Of a stretch of DNA of 64,000 nucleotides, positions 43,250 to 51,046 are shown one piece after another (positions within the stretch are counted from its first letter, which is position 1; each line of letters opens with the position of its first letter). The position numbers were made by a program, and so were the translations under genes. Origin of the DNA: an uncultured Salinimicrobium sp. (GTDB lineage: Bacteria > Bacteroidota > Bacteroidia > Flavobacteriales > Flavobacteriaceae); NCBI GenBank assembly GCA_946887075.1, contig CAMPKA010000001.1, forward strand, positions 124,001 through 188,000, given 5' to 3'. Below the pieces are notes generated by a model. That model was given only the letters and a program-made list of their open reading frames with translations, made no database searches and was not told where the DNA came from.

Positions 43250-44290
43250 CTAAAATTCAAATTTACCGATAAATTTTTCGATCAGTACGGGAACGGGTAA
43301 ATTATTTACCTCTTCCCTGGAAAGAGATCTGGATGGCAGTTTTTCACAGCAGCAGATCCAGAAGGTGGTATGGATATGCTGATGAGTGAGTTTATGGACA
43401 ATTGGTTGAGGGTTATACCTCACTGGATTCATAGAGCCTGATCCCTGGTGTTGCCGGAAAGCCTTTTCATTGATAAGGTTTTCCCTGGAGACCGCACCGG
43501 AGGTCTCCACAAGCGGAAATTCGTATAAGCCCTCCCAGATTCCCTTTCCTTTTCGTTGTTCGAGATAGGTCCTTCCGGCGGAATCCACCATTACCAGGTA
43601 ATTGAAATGCCGTTTTCGGATCTTCTTTCCCTTTTTCTTTACCGGTAGTTCCGCAATCCGGTCCTGCTGATAGGCTTTGCAACTCGTTTTGAAGATGCAA
43701 TTCGGGCATAAGGGCTGCCTTGGCCGGCATTGCTCCGAACCGAATTCGATAAGGGCCTGATTAAAGTTTCCCGGATCCTCATGATCCATCAGGCGCTGTG
43801 CAAGCTGCTTGAAAACCTTGAATCCTGCCGGTGTGTTTATAGGGGTGCTGATCCCAAAGATCCGAGCAAGGACCCGAAAGACATTCCCGTCCACAGCTGC
43901 TTCTGCCTCTCCGTAGCACACAGAGGCTATAGCACTAGCAGTATAATCTCCCACGCCCTTCAGCCGGAGCAATTCCTTATAATTACTAGGAAACCTCCCT
44001 CCGAGTTCGGTGACTACATGACGAGCAGTAAAAAGCAGATTTCTTGCTCGCGAATAATATCCCAGTCCCTGCCATAGCTTCAGGACCTCCTCTTCGGACG
44101 CCGCAGCAAGACTTTCTACATCGGGAAAGCGCTCGAGAAAACGAAAATAATAGGGGCTTCCCTGGGTAACCCGGGTTTGCTGGAGGATGATCTCGCTAAG
44201 CCAAATCCGGTATGGATCACGGGTTGCTCTCCAGGGTAAATCCCGTTTATACACTAAATACCAATCCGTCAGTTCTTTGGCAAAATTCAT
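43250..44290 (-). CDS. mutY: A/G-specific adenine glycosylase
   Basis: A 346-residue MutY that removes adenine paired with 8-oxoguanine. The helix-hairpin-helix LKGVGDYTASAIASVCYG, the catalytic Asp in VDGNVFRVLARIFGI, and the [4Fe-4S] cluster motif with spacing C-x6-C-x2-C-x5-C (CRPRQPLCPNCIFKTSC) are intact; a C-terminal NUDIX-like domain recognises the oxidised base. It heads the mutY-ssb-gldE-gldD run and is divergent from the HU gene. Confidence 0.96.
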   Translation of the reverse strand: MNFAKELTDWYLVYKRDLPWRATRDPYRIWLSEIILQQTRVTQGSPYYFRFLERFPDVESLAAASEEEVLKLWQGLGYYSRARNLLFTARHVVTELGGRFPSNYKELLRLKGVGDYTASAIASVCYGEAEAAVDGNVFRVLARIFGISTPINTPAGFKVFKQLAQRLMDHEDPGNFNQALIEFGSEQCRPRQPLCPNCIFKTSCKAYQQDRIAELPVKKKGKKIRKRHFNYLVMVDSAGRTYLEQRKGKGIWEGLYEFPLVETSGAVSRENLINEKAFRQHQGSGSMNPVRYNPQPIVHKLTHQHIHTTFWICCCEKLPSRSLSREEVNNLPVPVLIEKFIGKFEF

Positions 44291-44350
44291 TGAGTATTTG
44301 TATTTCCTGCAATAATAATTGTTTAGCGACTATTATTTAGTGATTTAGGA

Positions 44351-44382
44351 TTGAAAGATTGCGGATTTTATTCCTATATTTG
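44351..44382 (+). promoter_or_regulatory. HU gene promoter (TTG-N21-TATATTTG)
   Basis: TTG at 44351-44353, a 21-base spacer and TATATTTG at 44375-44382; the ATG at 44427 lies 45 bases downstream. Confidence 0.65.
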
Positions 44383-44426
44383 CACCTCGAAAATTTACAA
44401 ACCCCAATTTTTTAAATCATACGACA

Positions 44427-44717
44427 ATGACTAAAGCAGATATCGTGGCAAAAATCTCCGAGAAATTAGGAATGGAAAAAGGAGATGTACAGGCGACTGT
44501 TGAATCCTTTATGGAAGAGGTTAAAACTTCACTGGAGGCAGGAGACAATGTCTATCTGAGAGGTTTCGGAAGCTTTATTATCAAAACCAGAGCTGAGAAA
44601 ACCGGAAGAAATATTTCTAAGAATACCACTATCAAAATCCCTGCACATAATATCCCAGCATTCAAGCCAGCCAAAGTATTTGTTGAAGGTGTGAAGTCGA
44701 GCGTGGAGGTGAAGTAA
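44427..44717 (+). CDS. hup: HU family DNA-binding protein
   Basis: A 96-residue histone-like protein (usual length about 90) starting MTKADIVAKISEKLG, with the beta-arm region GFGSFIIKTRAEKTGRNISK and the conserved PAHNIPAFKPAK (proline at the arm tip). It bends and packages DNA as a dimer. A strong promoter precedes it, and the 29-residue basic protein gene follows within 50 bases. Confidence 0.96.
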   Translation: MTKADIVAKISEKLGMEKGDVQATVESFMEEVKTSLEAGDNVYLRGFGSFIIKTRAEKTGRNISKNTTIKIPAHNIPAFKPAKVFVEGVKSSVEVK

Positions 44718-44764
44718 TCCCTTCATCGGCCGTGGAAATAAATCAGTAATTTAAAAGTCTCACT

Positions 44765-44854
44765 ATGCCAAGTGGTAAAAAAAGAAAAAGACATAAGGTA
44801 GCGACGCATAAGCGCAAGAAAAGAAGAAGAGCTAACCGTCATAAGAAAAAGTAG
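44765..44854 (+). CDS. 29-residue arginine/lysine-rich protein
   Basis: The frame ATG...TAG encodes 29 residues, 17 of them Lys or Arg and 3 His: MPSGKKRKRHKVATHKRK then KRRRANRHKKK. Such composition and length fit a small ribosomal protein; Bacteroidota genomes carry this kind of small basic gene upstream of rng. Flavobacterial ribosomes have been reported to contain an extra protein named bL38, but I cannot tell from sequence whether this is it. It sits between HU and RNase G on one strand, probably in the HU transcript. Confidence 0.7.
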   Translation: MPSGKKRKRHKVATHKRKKRRRANRHKKK

Positions 44855-44967
44855 TTTTGACACTACTTTTTTAGTTTAAGATCGTTCTTTGAAATCGAGA
44901 TTGGTTCCGTATGGAATGAAATCTCTTCAGGATTACCAAAAAACCTGTGAATTTTATTGTTTAATCC

Positions 44968-44983
44968 ATCCGCCCAGGCGGAT
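44968..44983. repeat. Short palindrome in the rng leader
   Basis: Perfect 7-bp inverted repeat atccgcc-ca-ggcggat, 14 bases before the GTG start of rng. It can fold in the message and could hide the start or act as a cleavage site for the enzyme; role is inferred. Confidence 0.5.
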
Positions 44984-44997
44984 ATAAATCAAAAAGA

Positions 44998-46539
44998 GTG
45001 AACAAAGAGTTAATCATTAGAACTGGTTCCTCTGCTGTAGATTTTGCCTTATTAAAAGATGGAAAACTGATAGAACTCAACAAGGAAGAAGACGACAGCA
45101 ACTTTGCGGTAGGTGACATTTTTCTCGCCAAGATCCGGAAAACTGTCCCCGGTCTCAATGCCGGATTTGTAAATGTTGGCTATACCAAGGATGCATTTTT
45201 GCATTACCATGATTTGGGCCCGCAGGTACTTTCTTTGTTGAAGTTCATAAAACGTGTAAGCACAGGTAAATTGAAGGATTACTCCCTAAAGGATTTTTCC
45301 TTCGAAAAGGACATTGACAAGGATGGCAGCATTGCTGACGTTCTAAAGTCAAATCAATCGCTACTGGTACAGGTAGTAAAAGAGCCCATTTCCACCAAAG
45401 GCCCCCGAATAAGTTCAGAACTTTCCCTTCCGGGCCGTTATATCGTTCTGGTGCCATTCTCAAACCGCATTTCGGTTTCTCAAAAGATCGAAAGCAAAGA
45501 GGAGAAGGACAGACTGAAACGATTGGTAAAAAGTATAAGACCTAAGGGCTTTGGAATTATTGTGCGTACCGTAGCGGAAGGCAGAAAAGTAGCAGAACTG
45601 GACAACGACCTTCAGAATTTAATGAGTCGCTGGACAGGAATGTGCAAAAAGCTTTACAAAGCACCCCAACCATCAAAGGTCCTTGGTGAGGTAAACAGAG
45701 CATCCTCTATTCTTAGAGATGTCTTTAATGACTCGTTCTCTTCCATCTGTGTGGACGACGAGACGCTGTATACCCAACTAAAGGATTATGTGAGCGAAAT
45801 CGCTCCAAAAAAAGAATCTATCGTAAAATTGTACGACTCGAACATTCCCATCTTTGAAAAATTCGGCATCGAAAGACAGATCAAAACCACTTTCGGCCGT
45901 ACGGTTTCAATGAGTAAGGGAGCATACCTGATCATCGAACACACCGAGGCGATGCACGTCATCGATGTCAACAGTGGCAACCGGTCCAACCGTTCTAAAA
46001 ATCAGGAGGACACTGCTCTTGAGGTCAACCTCATCAGTGCTACCGAAATCGCTCGTCAGCTTCGCCTGCGAGACATGGGAGGGATCATCGTGGTCGATTT
46101 TATCGACATGAACCGGGCCGAAAACCGGAAAGCGCTTTACGATCGACTCAGAAATGAAATGAGCGATGATCGCGCCAAACACAAGATCCTGCCTCCGAGT
46201 AAATTCGGGCTGGTGCAAATTACGAGACAAAGGGTCCGTCCTGAGATGAATATCAAAACAAGGGAAGAAAATCCAAATCGGAAGGGAGAAGAAATCGAAG
46301 CTCCGATCGTTTTGGTAAACAAGATCACGACAGACCTCGAAAAATTGATTAAAAAAGACTATAAAAAGATCACGCTTAGCACACATCCTTTTATAGCAGC
46401 CTTTCTTACGAAAGGTTTTCCATCGCCCCGCTCCAAGTGGTTCTTTGACCACAAACGCTGGGTAAGAATAGTTCCAAGAGATGCTTACACGTACCTTGAA
46501 TATCATTTTCACGACAAAAACGGGGAAATGATTCACTAG
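44998..46539 (+). CDS. rng: Ribonuclease E/G family protein
   Basis: A 513-residue RNase G-type endonuclease with an S1 domain (about residues 35-125, with GLNAGFVNVGYTKDAFLHYH) and the catalytic DNase-I-like domain bearing HVIDVNSGNRSN and IIVVDFIDMNRAENR, which hold the metal-binding aspartates. It lacks the long C-terminal scaffold of RNase E, so it is the short form, used in rRNA maturation and mRNA decay. The start codon is GTG at 44998 (MNKELIIRTGSSAVDFALL). A strong terminator follows. Confidence 0.95.
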   Translation: MNKELIIRTGSSAVDFALLKDGKLIELNKEEDDSNFAVGDIFLAKIRKTVPGLNAGFVNVGYTKDAFLHYHDLGPQVLSLLKFIKRVSTGKLKDYSLKDFSFEKDIDKDGSIADVLKSNQSLLVQVVKEPISTKGPRISSELSLPGRYIVLVPFSNRISVSQKIESKEEKDRLKRLVKSIRPKGFGIIVRTVAEGRKVAELDNDLQNLMSRWTGMCKKLYKAPQPSKVLGEVNRASSILRDVFNDSFSSICVDDETLYTQLKDYVSEIAPKKESIVKLYDSNIPIFEKFGIERQIKTTFGRTVSMSKGAYLIIEHTEAMHVIDVNSGNRSNRSKNQEDTALEVNLISATEIARQLRLRDMGGIIVVDFIDMNRAENRKALYDRLRNEMSDDRAKHKILPPSKFGLVQITRQRVRPEMNIKTREENPNRKGEEIEAPIVLVNKITTDLEKLIKKDYKKITLSTHPFIAAFLTKGFPSPRSKWFFDHKRWVRIVPRDAYTYLEYHFHDKNGEMIH

Positions 46540-46542
46540 AAG

Positions 46543-46579
46543 AAACGCCTTTCAACAAAAATGAAAGGCGTTTTTTTTT
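46543..46579 (+). terminator. Intrinsic terminator of rng
   Basis: Twelve-bp perfect stem aaacgcctttca / tgaaaggcgttt with a 7-base loop and a run of nine T. Confidence 0.92.
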
Positions 46580-46615
46580 GCCCTCCTGTTTTCCGCCGCT
46601 CCCGGATTTCTTTTC

Positions 46616-46623
46616 TACTTTTG
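46616..46623 (+). promoter_or_regulatory. -7 element TACTTTTG for recX
   Basis: Full TAnnTTTG match ending 5 bases before the recX ATG at 46629, so the transcript would be leaderless or nearly so. Confidence 0.5.
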
Positions 46624-46628
46624 TCTCA

Positions 46629-47099
46629 ATGAAACCAGACCAGAGGACCTATACCGTCGAACAGGCCTTGCAGAAGCTAATGCAATTTTGCGCTTACCGG
46701 GATCGTTCGCACAAGGAAGTTGAGGAGAAGCTGGAAAGAATGCGCATGATTCCTGCTGCCCGGGAACTGATCATTATCAGATTGATGGAAGATGGATTCC
46801 TTAGCGAAGAACGCTTTGCGCGGAGTTTTGCCCGGGGAAAGTTTCGTATCAAGGGCTGGGGGAGACGTAAAATAAAACAGGAATTAGCCTTACGGGATAT
46901 CTCGAAACCGATTATCACGCTCGCCATGAGCGAGATCCAGGAAGAAGATTACCTGGAAAAGCTGCGGGAATTGGCCGGAAAAAAATCGGCGACTATCGCG
47001 GAAAAGAATCCGTTAAAACGGAAAAAAAAGCTTCAGGACTACTTGCTGCGGAAAGGCTATGAGCCGGAACTGGTTTATCAATTGACGGAAGGGCTATAA
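46629..47099 (+). CDS. recX: Regulatory protein RecX
   Basis: A 156-residue RecX that modulates RecA filaments. Three-helix repeats are visible: YTVEQALQKLMQFCAYRDRS, then LMEDGFLSEERFARSFARGK and a C-terminal YLLRKGYEPELVYQL. No recA lies next to it. The ATG at 46629 gives MKPDQRTYTVEQAL; an in-frame frame to 46578 lies upstream of the promoter element. It converges with the JmjC-like gene. Confidence 0.9.
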   Translation: MKPDQRTYTVEQALQKLMQFCAYRDRSHKEVEEKLERMRMIPAARELIIIRLMEDGFLSEERFARSFARGKFRIKGWGRRKIKQELALRDISKPIITLAMSEIQEEDYLEKLRELAGKKSATIAEKNPLKRKKKLQDYLLRKGYEPELVYQLTEGL

Positions 47100-47116
47100 G
47101 CCGCTGAGCGGCGGGT

Positions 47117-47989
47117 TCAGGATAAGCGGTTTTTTCTGTGCGTTCTTTTGATGGCCAGCTCGTTCTTCCGGTCTATCCAATCCTGCCCTTTAAGTTTGCG
47201 CATAGCATTATCGAAGTGGCGCATCCATAGTAGGTTATACAAAGCTCTGGTAAGATTCGGAAGATGACGGGGTGCCGCCCGAAGGCTCATCGAGAAGCCC
47301 GCAGTGAGGTAAGTCATCTGGTGCCAGTAACCCTCTGGCATGAATAAGGTATCCCCGTGCCCGAGTTCAGCGACAAAACCACGGGCCTTTTTCAGGGCGG
47401 GAAATTTCAGGTAATCCGGGGCTAAAAAATCGATGTCCTCCAACGCAATAAGGGAATGGGGCACCTTGTAAAGAAACCTGGTCTGGGAGGGAGGAAAGAG
47501 GATGCACCGCTTTTCGCCATGGAAGTGAAAGTGTAGAATGTTGGCCAGATCGATATCATAATGCATAAAAACGCTCGCGCCTTCACCACCAAAGAACAGC
47601 ATCGGGATCTGCCGTAAAATACGTAGGCCTATTTCGGGAAAGCTGAAATCCTTCTGAAGCTCCGGAACCTCCTTCAGGAGATGGTAGAGAAAAATCCTGT
47701 ATGAGGTCGGACCTTGCTGCAGGAGATCGACATACCGGCCCATCCGCATATATTCATGGGGCTGATTCACCTTGTATCGGGAGGAGATCGGACGGTCATC
47801 GAACACCGGAACCACACGGTCTCCTGCAACCTCTTTGATGTAATCCAGAGACCACCTCTGATAGGCCGGCCAGTCCCGGCAGAGATCCTCAATGATCAGC
47901 GGCCGCTGTGGCTTCAGGTAATCCGTAATGAATTCCTTTCTCGAGATGCTCTTCACCCTGGGTACAACAGTCAACTGCATCCTTTCCAT
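47117..47989 (-). CDS. Cupin-like (JmjC-type) Fe(II)/2-oxoglutarate oxygenase candidate
   Basis: A 290-residue protein of the cupin_8/JmjC-like family. The start region has VKSISRKEFITDYLKPQRPL and IIEDLCRDWPAYQRW; metal ligands are visible as HxD in MHYDIDLANILHF (His143, Asp145) and a later His223 in PEGYWHQMTYLTAG. Such proteins usually hydroxylate or demethylate protein or RNA side chains. It lies 41 bases downstream of bioB on the same strand. The start could also be the ATG at 47980, three codons later. Confidence 0.8.
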   Translation of the reverse strand: MERMQLTVVPRVKSISRKEFITDYLKPQRPLIIEDLCRDWPAYQRWSLDYIKEVAGDRVVPVFDDRPISSRYKVNQPHEYMRMGRYVDLLQQGPTSYRIFLYHLLKEVPELQKDFSFPEIGLRILRQIPMLFFGGEGASVFMHYDIDLANILHFHFHGEKRCILFPPSQTRFLYKVPHSLIALEDIDFLAPDYLKFPALKKARGFVAELGHGDTLFMPEGYWHQMTYLTAGFSMSLRAAPRHLPNLTRALYNLLWMRHFDNAMRKLKGQDWIDRKNELAIKRTHRKNRLS

Positions 47990-48030
47990 CCTCTTTCCCA
48001 ATTTAGAATTCCGAGAAAACCGGAGATTCC

Positions 48031-49125
48031 TTAGCGCTTTCGTCTTGCCTCCTGGGCAGCCAAATTGCGTTCTATAGTATGTCCGGGCCTGGACCACTTC
48101 GGCTTTTCCCCAAGGCTCTGGAACTTCGATTCCGTTGCAGGGACACTTTCAGGCTTGGGCTTTTTCTCGAAAGGCAACTGGGGATTCAGTCCGAGATTAC
48201 GGAACATTTCCATGTCCTCATTGACATCCGGGTTCGGAGTTGTAAGCAATTTATCTCCTGCAAAAATGGAATTCGCCCCGGCAAAGAAACACATGGCCTG
48301 CCCTTCTCTGCTCATCTGCGTCCGACCCGCAGAAAGTCTGACCTGGGTCATGGGCATGACAATCCTTGTAGTCGCCACCATTCTGACCATGTCCCAGATT
48401 GGCACAGGTTCCTGCTTGGCCAGGGGTGTGCCTTCGACCGGAACCAAAGCATTGATCGGAACGGATTCCGGCTGAGGATTTAACCGGGAAAGCGCCACGA
48501 GCATACCAGCCCTGTCCGAAGTAGATTCACCCATACCAATAATTCCCCCGCTGCAAACCGTGACATTGGTTTTACGGACATTATCGATGGTTTTCAAACG
48601 GTCTTCGAAACCTCTGGTGGAAATAACTTCCTTGTAGTATTCTTCAGAAGAATCCAGGTTATGGTTATAGGCATACAAACCTGCTTCCGCCAGGCGCTGG
48701 GCCTGATGCTCCGTCAGCATCCCGAGGGTACAGCAAACCTCCATGTCCAGCTTGTTTATCGTCCGCACCATCTCCAGGACCTCGTCGAATTCCGCTCCAT
48801 CCCGTACGTTTCTCCAGGCTGCCCCCATACATACACGAGAACTTCCGGCCGCCTTGGCTCTTAGCGCCTGCGCTTTTACCTGGTGCACGCTCATCAGTTC
48901 ATTTCCCTCCAGATCGGTATGATAACGTGCCGCCTGGGGACAGTAACCACAGTCCTCCGGACAACCACCGGTCTTTATCGAAAGCAACGTGGATACCTGC
49001 ACGGTATTGGGATCATGATGCTCGCGGTGTATAGTGGCCGCCTGGTAAAGCAGCTCCATGAAAGGCATGTTATAAATTTCAAGAATCTCCTCCTTTTTCC
49101 AGTCGTGCCGAATTGCCATAGACAT
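48031..49125 (-). CDS. bioB: Biotin synthase
   Basis: A 364-residue radical-SAM enzyme that inserts sulfur into dethiobiotin. The cluster motif C-x3-C-x2-C is in TGGCPEDCGYCPQAARYHTD, and the second-cluster region CFFAGANSIFAGDKLLTT is intact. The C-terminal 40 residues (KKPKPESVPATESKFQS onward) are an extra charged tail beyond the usual core. A TATTTTTG -7 element lies at 49136-49143, only about 11 bases before the start, so bioB may also be transcribed on its own. Confidence 0.97.
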   Translation of the reverse strand: MSMAIRHDWKKEEILEIYNMPFMELLYQAATIHREHHDPNTVQVSTLLSIKTGGCPEDCGYCPQAARYHTDLEGNELMSVHQVKAQALRAKAAGSSRVCMGAAWRNVRDGAEFDEVLEMVRTINKLDMEVCCTLGMLTEHQAQRLAEAGLYAYNHNLDSSEEYYKEVISTRGFEDRLKTIDNVRKTNVTVCSGGIIGMGESTSDRAGMLVALSRLNPQPESVPINALVPVEGTPLAKQEPVPIWDMVRMVATTRIVMPMTQVRLSAGRTQMSREGQAMCFFAGANSIFAGDKLLTTPNPDVNEDMEMFRNLGLNPQLPFEKKPKPESVPATESKFQSLGEKPKWSRPGHTIERNLAAQEARRKR

Positions 49126-49135
49126 AATGTTTGTT

Positions 49136-49143
49136 CAAAAATA
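49136..49143 (-). promoter_or_regulatory. -7 element TATTTTTG before bioB
   Basis: Full TAnnTTTG match on the minus strand, 11 bases before the bioB ATG. Confidence 0.4.
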
Positions 49144-49181
49144 AAGAAAAAGATTCCCTTTTCGGAAGTCCTGTGGGCTTT

Positions 49182-50348
49182 TCATTCCGGATTCGGCATG
49201 GACACCAGTATACTGACCGCATTTCCCCCGAATCCTGTTGCATTGACCAGAACCTTTCTGATCCGGCCGGGAGTCTTCCGGTTCTCAAGATATGGCACCC
49301 CTATAAATTGCTGGTTCTGAATCATATAAAGCGCCAATTCCAGACTAAGCCCTCCAGAGGCGCCGAAAGTATGGCCTATTTTCCACTTGTTTGTGGTAAG
49401 CAGGGGGGGCTTGCTTCCAAAAACACTCCTGATCGCATTCCCCTCAGCCGCATCCCCCTTTCTGGTACCCGGTGCATGAAGCACAATGGCATCCACCTCT
49501 GAAGGATCAGTCGATTGGATTGCCATGCCCATGGCGTTCTTAAAAGCGGTGCCTTCAGCTGAAATAGCAGCTGGATGCACCTGTTCCTCTGTCGCAAAAC
49601 CCACCCCTTCGATAATGGCCATTGCATCAGGACGAACACCAGGTTCCATACAGAAGACTGCAGCTCCTTCTCCCAGGACCATGCTATTGCCTTTTTTGTC
49701 AAAATCCATTGCCCGACACGGGTACGGGTGGTCCGGATCCCCATATATTTTCATGGCTTTCATTTGAGCAAAGGTAAACGGAGTAAGAGCAGCTTCACTC
49801 CCTCCGGCAATAAATCGGGTAGCCATCCCGGAATTGAGCCATGCAATCCCGTTTAGAATAGCATGAAGCGCCGTAGAACAAGTGACGGAATGGGAAATAT
49901 CCGGTCCGGTGCTTCTGAGGTCCTGAATGACCCAGGAGGATATATTGCCCAGAGTGGTCGACGGAGAGGTCCTTGTATCCGCAGTCCCGGAACCAAGGAA
50001 ATTTCGGTGATGAGCCTCAAAGGACGCCGTGGCTCCTCTTGAGCTTCCTATATTGACCCCGATGCTCTCCCCTTTCCTCCAGTTTGCCCTGGCGATCGCT
50101 TTTCTGACCGCCCCGATAGCCATTAAAACGGAACGATCAACGCTCCGAAGACGGGGATCGCCGTTCTTGATTTCCTCGATGTACTGCTCGGCCGAGGCTG
50201 AAAGCGGGGCGGCAGGGAACACGGCCTTCTCGGTTTTGACTGGAACCATGCAATGTTCTGAACTAAGATAACGCGTCCAGATTTCCTGTCTCTCAACGCC
50301 TAAGGGAGAAACAGAACCGGCGGATATTATAGACACGGGAAGATTCAC
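49182..50348 (-). CDS. Beta-ketoacyl-ACP synthase in the biotin cluster
   Basis: A 388-residue ketosynthase of the KAS I/II type with the Cys-His-His triad: Cys157 in SHSVTCSTALHAI, His291 in IVLHAPGTRKGD, His326 in KWKIGHTFGASGG. It should condense acyl and malonyl units; its place in the biotin cluster suggests it helps make the pimeloyl precursor. The start is not certain: a GTG at 50348 (MNLPVSIISAGSVSPLG) is my choice; another GTG lies at 50336. A TTG at 50366 is inside a TACTTTTG -7 element, so it is not the start. Confidence 0.88.
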   Translation of the reverse strand: MNLPVSIISAGSVSPLGVERQEIWTRYLSSEHCMVPVKTEKAVFPAAPLSASAEQYIEEIKNGDPRLRSVDRSVLMAIGAVRKAIARANWRKGESIGVNIGSSRGATASFEAHHRNFLGSGTADTRTSPSTTLGNISSWVIQDLRSTGPDISHSVTCSTALHAILNGIAWLNSGMATRFIAGGSEAALTPFTFAQMKAMKIYGDPDHPYPCRAMDFDKKGNSMVLGEGAAVFCMEPGVRPDAMAIIEGVGFATEEQVHPAAISAEGTAFKNAMGMAIQSTDPSEVDAIVLHAPGTRKGDAAEGNAIRSVFGSKPPLLTTNKWKIGHTFGASGGLSLELALYMIQNQQFIGVPYLENRKTPGRIRKVLVNATGFGGNAVSILVSMPNPE

Positions 50349-50363
50349 TCTTGCTGTTTTGGG

Positions 50364-50371
50364 CAAAAGTA
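50364..50371 (-). promoter_or_regulatory. -7 element TACTTTTG before the ketosynthase gene
   Basis: Full TAnnTTTG match on the minus strand, 15 bases before the GTG at 50348; suggests the ketosynthase-bioB-JmjC segment has its own promoter inside the cluster. Confidence 0.45.
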
Positions 50372-50393
50372 AGGCTTGAGGCTAAAATCTGGG

Positions 50394-50990
50394 CTATTTC
50401 TGGGTGTTTTCGTCGAAGTACAGCTTCAGGATGGAATCCAGGGGTTCCTGATTGTCCAGCTTCCGGTACACCCGCCTCCGTATACCGGAGGGTACCAGCT
50501 CCAAAAGAGGCTGGTCCACCGCGCGGAAAAACCGAAAGGCTTCTGACAGCTGCCGGTCCCACTCCGCATGAAATCTTAGCAAATCATCAGGATATACAGT
50601 ATCTCTACCCGTCCCCTCATCGTCAGCCTGAAAAGGTTCCTCGATATTGAGATAGCCATAATCGTCCGTGAGCTGTTCTCCCGGATAAATATCCCGAACG
50701 GCTACTTCAAAGTCATAGGCCGTGGAGAGGCAATTCGCCCGGAAGCTATGATTGACGTATTTGGCGAGATCCCAGCATAGGATCAGTTCGCCGTTGCTAT
50801 TCCTAAAGCAGTACTTTTCGATTTGTTTACGGATCTCTGGATGCATTTTTTCCGCCTCCTCAGGCAGAATTACCCTGTCCAGTTCATCCTGGACCCAGGT
50901 TATGGTTCCTTTTGGGATCATCTTGATTGCGACCACTCCATATCCCATTTCCTTGCTGATGAATCTCACTTCCGTATCCGGGTGCATCAT
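50394..50990 (-). CDS. SET-domain protein
   Basis: A 198-residue protein with a SET domain: a first part ISKEMGYGVVAIKMIPKGT (near residue 11), the SAM-binding NHSFRANC at residues 80-87, and the terminal TDDYGYLN with the catalytic-type Tyr at 111. The domain usually methylates lysine in proteins using SAM. The post-SET region is short and lacks a Cys-rich zinc motif. It sits between bioA and the ketosynthase on the same strand, 56 bases from each. Its role in the cluster is unknown. Confidence 0.85.
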   Translation of the reverse strand: MMHPDTEVRFISKEMGYGVVAIKMIPKGTITWVQDELDRVILPEEAEKMHPEIRKQIEKYCFRNSNGELILCWDLAKYVNHSFRANCLSTAYDFEVAVRDIYPGEQLTDDYGYLNIEEPFQADDEGTGRDTVYPDDLLRFHAEWDRQLSEAFRFFRAVDQPLLELVPSGIRRRVYRKLDNQEPLDSILKLYFDENTQK

Positions 50991-51046
50991 ATCTCACCTT
51001 TTATTCCAATGTACGAAAAAGATCCTCCTGAAAAACTTATTTTTTC

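Noticed and set aside
47100..47112. gccgc-tga-gcggc between recX and the cupin gene as a terminator
   Set aside because: Only 5 bp and no T-run on either side.
51010..51040. aggagg motif upstream of the SET gene as a ribosome-binding site
   Set aside because: It lies about 35 bases before the ATG, too far for use, and Bacteroidota rarely use such sites.
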